Assembly: GCA_017354895.1 (NCBI GenBank) | Contig: CP071499.1 | Span: forward strand, 372,001-436,000 | From: Podospora comata | Lineage: Eukaryota; Ascomycota; Sordariomycetes; Sordariales; Podosporaceae | Length of the DNA: 64,000 nt | Direction of reading: 5' to 3' | Shown here: positions 63,086 to 64,000 of the stretch, one piece after another | Numbering within the stretch: position 1 is the first letter of the stretch | Layout of the letters: each line of letters begins with the position of its first letter | Position numbers and translations under genes: made by a program | The notes under the pieces: model-generated | Told to the model about the DNA's origin: nothing | The model's input: only the letters and a program-made list of their open reading frames with translations | Databases searched by the model: none

Positions 63086-64000
63086 TTAGGTGGTTGGGTG
63101 CCTGCCGTCTGCCGAAACCCATCCCCACCCCCTTCCACATCCTCGTCTTCGTGAGACCGATCCTGAAGTAACCACTCCGAGTTCTTCCGTATATGGTGGT
63201 GGTGGGACAGATATGCTGTCGGGCTGATAAAGGCGAGATTGCAAAAGGCGTTGAAGGTAGAACAACCGAAGGAAAAGCGGGTCTAGCATTATTACTGATC
63301 GTGTCCCAAGGTACTTAGCTAAAGCATCACAACACTGAAAGGCGCAGGTGTTACCGGTATAGTCCTGGAGAGGATGTAAAGTTGCCTCAAGGGGGCCAAC
63401 TTGAAATGCATCTTGATAGGCTACTTTGTACTCGTTCAGCATATCCTCGGTCATACCGTAAGCGGTAAACGTCTTTCGTTTTTTATCAATAATGGCAATA
63501 ACCCAGTGATTATCGTTAACGTTGTATGGCATGACAACACTAACAATACTGTCTCCTGCCGTGGCCTTTGCCGCCCTCTGAGGTGGGACTCCCAAGGTGT
63601 ATTCTCCGAACTGTTCTAGTTCTAAACTCAATAGCTCATATAGGATACGTCCCGTGATTATTTTCCCGGATTTAAACTGAAGTAAGTCGTCTCGAGGCCA
63701 GTGAGAGGCACTAAACTTGATTAAAATTGCGAGTTGCTCTCTAATAGTCCTAGAAAGCTCTGGTAAAGTGAGTCCCATAACCACTTCGTTAGTTTGCAGG
63801 GGTGGAGAAGAGATGTGGATCGGGTCGCCCGGATTGTCCCCACACCTCACTCGGTTGGGCGGGCTGTTAGGAGAAAGATCCGTGACTGTGTGGCCGTATA
63901 CGGGGACCGCCTGATGAAGCGCTATCCCAGCGGATGGGCTTGGGCTAAACTGTTGATGAACTGTCACAAAGGCAGAGGTTCCTGATTCCTGCTGCACGGT
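63086..64000 (-). CDS. Ulp1-like (C48) cysteine protease domain protein, 5' end outside window
   Basis: The frame runs off the right edge; the first codon in the window is not an ATG. The C-terminal 300-odd residues are visible. IVSVVMPYNVNDNHWVIAII has the catalytic-type His, followed by an acidic residue in IIDKKRKTFTAYGM, and LQDYTGNTCAFQCCDALAKY has the Gln/Asn-to-Cys block of the Ulp1/C48 peptidase fold. This fold cleaves SUMO and related modifiers. In fungi, stand-alone and variant Ulp1 domains are also frequent in transposon-encoded proteins, which the surroundings here make plausible. The C-terminus is Gly/Arg-rich (RRRGCGRGWGWV). Confidence 0.68.
   Translation of the reverse strand, partial: TVQQESGTSAFVTVHQQFSPSPSAGIALHQAVPVYGHTVTDLSPNSPPNRVRCGDNPGDPIHISSPPLQTNEVVMGLTLPELSRTIREQLAILIKFSASHWPRDDLLQFKSGKIITGRILYELLSLELEQFGEYTLGVPPQRAAKATAGDSIVSVVMPYNVNDNHWVIAIIDKKRKTFTAYGMTEDMLNEYKVAYQDAFQVGPLEATLHPLQDYTGNTCAFQCCDALAKYLGTRSVIMLDPLFLRLFYLQRLLQSRLYQPDSISVPPPPYTEELGVVTSGSVSRRRGCGRGWGWVSADGRHPTT

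Overview
The window looks like nuclear DNA from a filamentous ascomycete, most likely a Sordariomycete close to Podospora, Chaetomium or Neurospora. Genes are GC-rich and short, with spliceosomal introns of about 50-65 nt (GTAAGT/GTACGT donors, CTAAC/CTGAC-like branch sites). There are NOD-like-receptor (NLR) incompatibility genes, many small secreted proteins, and AT-rich TA-loaded transposon relics of the kind left by repeat-induced point mutation (RIP). All calls come from reading the sequence; no database search was run. Exon joins were checked by hand for frame unless stated.

Layout. 1-8 kb holds a truncated Ser/Thr-rich protein, a Myb/SANT protein, an unknown protein, a possible deaminase-fold protein with an RS-like tail, and an Ap4A phosphorylase. 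8-15 kb is an NLR-type cluster: a stand-alone SesB-type esterase, a second one whose nucleophile position is Cys, and an esterase-NACHT receptor. 15.4-20 kb holds coiled-coil proteins, a GPI-anchored Cys-rich protein and an Hsp30-type small heat shock protein preceded by heat shock elements. 20.4-21.9 kb is a Fot1/pogo-type DNA transposon nested inside an older inverted-repeat element. 22-25 kb has a decayed secreted-protein gene and two similar single-pass membrane proteins.

The most interesting locus is 25.0-29.4 kb. A small minus-strand gene ends in two HET-s-type amyloid repeats whose Gly-Asn pairs are 36 residues apart, as in the HET-s prion domain. It is divergent from a plus-strand NACHT-ankyrin NLR gene (now broken) that carries one matching motif near its N-terminus. 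This is the geometry of an amyloid-signalling receptor/effector pair like NWD2/HET-S, but with ankyrin repeats and with no visible HeLo domain on the partner.

30-36 kb is a run of five secreted proteins, including two unrelated HExxH metalloprotease-like proteins. 36.9-48.1 kb holds an uncertain gene, an F-box protein, an acyltransferase-3 membrane enzyme, a 3.9-kb stretch with no convincing gene, and a protein with two Cys-pair motifs. 48.1-57.8 kb is AT-rich and dominated by a fossil Ty3/Gypsy element flanked by LTRs and inverted LTR pieces. 57.8-64 kb holds a nuclease-like/kinase-like fusion gene, a truncated alpha-SNAP (Sec17) fragment, an unknown two-exon gene and a Ulp1-like protease gene running off the right edge.
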